A stretch of DNA of 34,730 bases from Bryobacterales bacterium (GTDB lineage: Bacteria > Acidobacteriota > Terriglobia > Bryobacterales > UBA6623). The notes under the pieces were generated by a model. It was not told the DNA's origin. It was given only the letters and a program-made list of their open reading frames with translations, and did not search any database. The position numbers and the translations under genes are program-made. Position 1 is the first letter of the stretch, and each line of letters opens with the position of its first letter. The stretch spans positions 1 through 34,730 of the forward strand of contig JAJEHF010000002.1 in the NCBI GenBank assembly GCA_022823865.1, read 5' to 3'. This document shows, one piece after another, positions 31,979-34,730 of the stretch.

Positions 31979-33499
31979 TCAGAGATTCTTCCGCCTGTGA
32001 ACCGTCAAGTAGTCGTTGTAGTCGTATACCGACTTCTCTGACCACGCCACGTTCACCTCGGGCAGCTGCGCGGCCAACCGATCCTTGACTTCTGCATGGG
32101 CTGGGTCGGCGGCGACATTGTGCCACTCGTGGTTGTCATCTTCGTGATCGTAGAGTTCCTCCGATCCGTCCTCGTAGCGGATATAGCGATAACGCTGGTC
32201 GCGGATCCCATGGTTGTTGCGTCCATAGGTCGTCAAGGCAGCATGCGGCCATTTGGCGGAATTCGGGTCTTCGAGCAGCGGTCGCAAGCTATGGCCTTCG
32301 TTCGCGGGATTCGCGGCTAGGCCGCAGAGGTCTAGCAGCGTCGGATAAAGATCGATCAGGCTGGCCGGTTTCTGCGTGTCTCCGGGGACGATCCCAGGCC
32401 CGGCCACGATGAGCGGAGTCCGCGTGGCCTCTTCCCAGAGCGAGTGCTTGCCGAAGCGATTCTTCTCCCCGATGTGGTAGCCGTGGTCGCCCCACAACAC
32501 GACATGCGTGTTGTCGGCGTACGGGCTTGCGTCTAGGGCGTCGAGCACTTTGCCAACCTGTGCGTCCACGAATGCGATGCACGCCAAATATGCTTGGACA
32601 ATCTTCTTCCACTCATCCGTCTCGGTCGCCCAGTCCGTGGTTGGCATCATGGGTAAGGCGTGGAGTTCGCGAGAGATCGCGGGCACGTCGTCCTGATCAC
32701 CCGGCAGATACGCAGGCATCTCCAATTCGTCGACCGGGAGGAGGTCGAACCATTTCTTTGGAACATGCCAAGGAACATGCGGACGAAGGAAGCCTACCCC
32801 GAGAAAGAAGGGACTGTCATACTGCCGCTCCAGCCTCTCGACGGCCCACTGAGCCGTACGGAAGTCGGGCATCTCTTCGTCGGCATCCGGGAACGGCCCC
32901 CAGTCCGTGCTGGTCTTGTCCCTGTCCCATTTCATGCGTTTCGGCGGCTTCGGGCCGAAACCTGCCTCGCGTCCGCCGGACTCAGCGAATGCACCAACTG
33001 GGGCATGCCCGTGGAAGAGCTTGCCCACGCCCATTGTGTGGTATCCGTTCTGAGCGAACCACTCCGGCAAGAACGGTGTCGCAGAGGTTTCAGGTGAAGC
33101 CTCGCGAAGGTCGCGATCGCTGATCTGGCCGTAGATCCCAGTGGTGGAAGGCAGATAGCCGGACATCAGGCTCGCCCGGGACGGACCGCAGATGGGGGCC
33201 TGACAGTGCGCGTTGTGAAAGACGACACCTTGAGAGGCGAGACGATCAATGTTCGGCGTCCTCGCTTGGGGGTGGCCCGCCATGCAACCAAGCCACGAAT
33301 TGAGGTCATCAACGGCTACGAACAGCACGTTCGGCCGAGGTGACTCCGCATCCGGTTCATTAATTGGCGAACAGGCCTGAGACGCCAGCGCTGCGGCGGA
33401 GAGTCCAAGGAACCCCCGGCGGTCGATAATCGGGTATCTCCGAGCACGGGAAACGTTCTCAGTGCTGGTTGACTGGAAGTTCGTAGCATAGGCGCCCAT
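31979..33499 (-). CDS. Sulfatase 6, Tat-exported, iduronate-2-sulfatase-like
   Basis: A 506-residue type I sulfatase. A long N-terminal region contains the Tat motif 'DRRGFLGLSAAALASQAC' (26-43) with a lipobox-like cysteine at 43. 'NVLFVAVDDLNSWLGCM' with Asp64/Asp65 and the activation motif C104-G-P-S-R108 followed by ASLMSGY resemble iduronate-2-sulfatase-type enzymes, as do 'VGKLFHGHAP', 'FLRPHVPWHVPKKW' and 'VLWGDHGYHIGEKNRFGKHSLWE'. The C-terminus 'YRYIRYEDGSEELYDHEDDNHEWHN' is also characteristic. ATG 33499 was chosen over the adjoining GTG because GGAGG lies 6 bases upstream. It is transcribed toward sulfatase 5, whose start lies 97 bases downstream, and diverges from the Gfo/Idh/MocA gene. 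Confidence 0.93.
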   Translation of the reverse strand: MGAYATNFQSTSTENVSRARRYPIIDRRGFLGLSAAALASQACSPINEPDAESPRPNVLFVAVDDLNSWLGCMAGHPQARTPNIDRLASQGVVFHNAHCQAPICGPSRASLMSGYLPSTTGIYGQISDRDLREASPETSATPFLPEWFAQNGYHTMGVGKLFHGHAPVGAFAESGGREAGFGPKPPKRMKWDRDKTSTDWGPFPDADEEMPDFRTAQWAVERLERQYDSPFFLGVGFLRPHVPWHVPKKWFDLLPVDELEMPAYLPGDQDDVPAISRELHALPMMPTTDWATETDEWKKIVQAYLACIAFVDAQVGKVLDALDASPYADNTHVVLWGDHGYHIGEKNRFGKHSLWEEATRTPLIVAGPGIVPGDTQKPASLIDLYPTLLDLCGLAANPANEGHSLRPLLEDPNSAKWPHAALTTYGRNNHGIRDQRYRYIRYEDGSEELYDHEDDNHEWHNVAADPAHAEVKDRLAAQLPEVNVAWSEKSVYDYNDYLTVHRRKNL

Positions 33500-33890
33500 C
33501 ACTTACCTCCCCCCGCCGAGTCCCGGAAGCAGCCCAGATCCTGTTCCTTACTTGAACACATCGATGGTGCGGCTGCGAGGTTCGGCTCTGATAGCGTGGC
33601 AATTGGGACAGTCGCAGGCTAGCGATACCGATTCACAGACAGGGCTTACGTGGCTCTCGCCGCGGCTACCGTGGCAGAAGCCAGCCGGACTCTAGCATGA
33701 TTACGGCTTCTTCGCGGCGGACGTCGCAGGCCCAATCACTCGCATGACCAAACTGACCCTCGTAGGCTCCCGCCCCAGCGAGCAGAATTCGCTGGGATCT
33801 CAAGACAGCCACCAAAGTCAAAGGTAGCCACCGCCTGAATGAGGCTCGTGGAGGGCTGCGCCCAAGCCCTTGCCTCGATATACTCTCGGC
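33500..33890. other. Divergent intergenic region with a cytochrome-like relic
   Basis: About 390 bases between sulfatase 6 and the Gfo/Idh/MocA gene. On the minus strand, 33548-33691 reads without a start codon as SPAGFCHGSRGESHVSPVC followed by ESVSLACDCPNCHAIRAEP and a short tail to TAA. It includes a CxxCH haem-type motif and an upstream FCHG, suggesting a cytochrome relic, though it may be chance. The TATACT box at 33879 is at the right edge. Confidence 0.35.
33879..33884 (+). promoter_or_regulatory. Putative -10 box for a leaderless transcript
   Basis: TATACT lies 6 bases before the ATG of the Gfo/Idh/MocA gene, with no Shine-Dalgarno sequence between, so the message probably begins at the start codon. 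Confidence 0.45.
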
Positions 33891-34730
33891 ATGACTCGAA
33901 GGAACTTTGTCGCGGGCTCGGGGATGGCCACCCTGAGCTCCTCCCGCATTCTTGGCTCGAACGACCGCATTGGTGTCGGAATCATCGGTTGCGGGCGAAG
34001 AAACCTGCTCGGCCAGGTTCTGGAGTTTCAGGACCGCGCCAATGCGGAGGTGCGCGCGGTTTGCGACATCTGGCAGGCGCAACGAGAATCTGCGGCTGCG
34101 AGAGTGCAGGGCTCGGGCCGGCCTGCTCCGGCGCAGATTCACGCATACGAAGACTTGCTCGCACGCGGCGATATTGACGCCGTCGTCGTCGGGACGCCCG
34201 ACCACCAGCACTGCAGGCAGCTCATCGACGCGACGCGTGCGGGCAAAGACACATACGTGGAAAAGCCGCTCGCCATGGACCTCAAGGAGCTCAAGAGGGC
34301 CTATGACACGGTCAAGGCTTCAGATCGCGTCGTGCAGATGGGAACCCAGGTGCGCAGCTTCCCGTCCTCCGGGGCGGCCCGCGAATTCGTCCAAGCAGGC
34401 GGGCTGGGCGATATCTTCAAGATCGAGCAATCGCGCAACTCCTACAAGCCGTACTGGTACCGGTACGCCGAGCGCCGCCTGCACGAGAGCGACACCGACT
34501 GGAAGCGCTTCCTGATGCACCGCAAGCCCAGACCCTGGGACCAGCAGCAGTACGCGGGGTGGTTCGGCTATCGGGATTTCTCGCAAGGCCCGCACAGCAA
34601 TCTCGGCGTGCACTTCTTCGATCTCGTCCATTACGTGACCGGGGCAGGTCCACCCGCACGCGCTGTCACGATGGCGGGCGGATTCCGCTGGAACCGGGAC
34701 GGCTTCGACGTTCCCGATTCCGTGGAGACG
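33891..34730 (+). CDS. Gfo/Idh/MocA-family oxidoreductase, Tat-exported (partial, runs off the window)
   Basis: The first 280 residues of an NAD(P)-dependent sugar or inositol dehydrogenase-like protein. The N-terminus MTRRNFVAGSGMATLSSSRI is a Tat signal, as in the exported members common in Acidobacteriota and Planctomycetes. The Rossmann start is 'RIGVGIIGCGRRN' (27-38), followed by 'AVVVGTPDHQH' (97-107) and 'YVEKPLAMD' (122-130, the conserved EKP). The C-terminal domain begins with 'DWKRFLMHRKPRPWD' and 'GPHSNLGVHFFDLVHYVTG', where the His/Asp pair is typical. The frame is open to the last base. It diverges from sulfatase 6 and may act on sugars freed by the sulfatases (inference). Leaderless start at ATG 33891. 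Confidence 0.9.
   Translation, partial: MTRRNFVAGSGMATLSSSRILGSNDRIGVGIIGCGRRNLLGQVLEFQDRANAEVRAVCDIWQAQRESAAARVQGSGRPAPAQIHAYEDLLARGDIDAVVVGTPDHQHCRQLIDATRAGKDTYVEKPLAMDLKELKRAYDTVKASDRVVQMGTQVRSFPSSGAAREFVQAGGLGDIFKIEQSRNSYKPYWYRYAERRLHESDTDWKRFLMHRKPRPWDQQQYAGWFGYRDFSQGPHSNLGVHFFDLVHYVTGAGPPARAVTMAGGFRWNRDGFDVPDSVET

Noticed and set aside
15819..34730. A selC-integrated genomic island with attL/attR
   Set aside because: No second copy of the tRNA 3' end and no integrase gene was seen in the window.

Overview
The window is GC-rich and looks like accessory chromosome of a free-living or host-associated heterotroph. A TonB with an N-terminal 'TSKP..IWG' segment ahead of its membrane helix, several Tat-type sulfatases, an SMP-30 lactonase and a Gfo/Idh/MocA oxidoreductase together recall Bryobacterales/Solibacter-type Acidobacteriota. 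That assignment is inferred from gene content and was not searched. 

Layout. 1-2165: the end of a coiled-coil protein, then an antitoxin-like gene split by an IS4/IS5-type insertion sequence (544-2012, flanked by TGCAAAA). 2166-7088: two minus-strand genes (a conserved hypothetical and a pRiA4b ORF-3-like protein), then an unknown gene and an AAA-ATPase/PD-(D/E)XK protein. 7543-13225: D-threonine-aldolase-like enzyme plus RidA, TonB, sulfatase 1 and an SMP-30 lactonase. 13226-13976: debris, including two C-terminal transposase remnants in opposite orientation and an 11-bp tandem repeat. 13977-15386: AlbA_2/Schlafen-type ATP-binding regulator. 15670-15913: a truncated DUF1883 gene abutting a complete tRNA-Sec gene (selC). 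15952-17436: sulfatase 2, apparently cytoplasmic. 17551-24296: a minus-strand run of arylsulfotransferase lipoprotein, RapA-like SNF2 helicase and Hsp70-like ATPase. 24445-33499: sulfatases 3 to 6, of which sulfatase 5 is split by an intact IS1634-type element (29651-31807, CTAG target duplication). 33891-34730: start of a Gfo/Idh/MocA oxidoreductase that runs off the window. 

How the genes work together. Six Cys-type sulfatases, an arylsulfotransferase, a TonB energiser and a lactonase suggest use of sulfated glycans or other sulfate esters at the cell envelope. Export is mixed: Tat, Sec, lipoprotein and none. No formylglycine-generating enzyme or anaerobic sulfatase-maturing enzyme is in the window, so maturation must come from elsewhere. 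The helicase-Hsp70 pair is the best candidate for a poorly described system. It is a tight two-gene unit embedded in sulfatase genes and could act in phage defence or in remodelling of nucleoprotein, but its function is not shown here. 

Two insertion events can be undone on paper. In each case removing the element and one copy of the duplication restores one reading frame. Several lead genes carry a TANNNT box 6 to 9 bases before the start codon and no clear Shine-Dalgarno sequence, which suggests leaderless transcripts. Other genes (transposase 1, RidA, Hsp70, sulfatase 6) have strong Shine-Dalgarno sequences.
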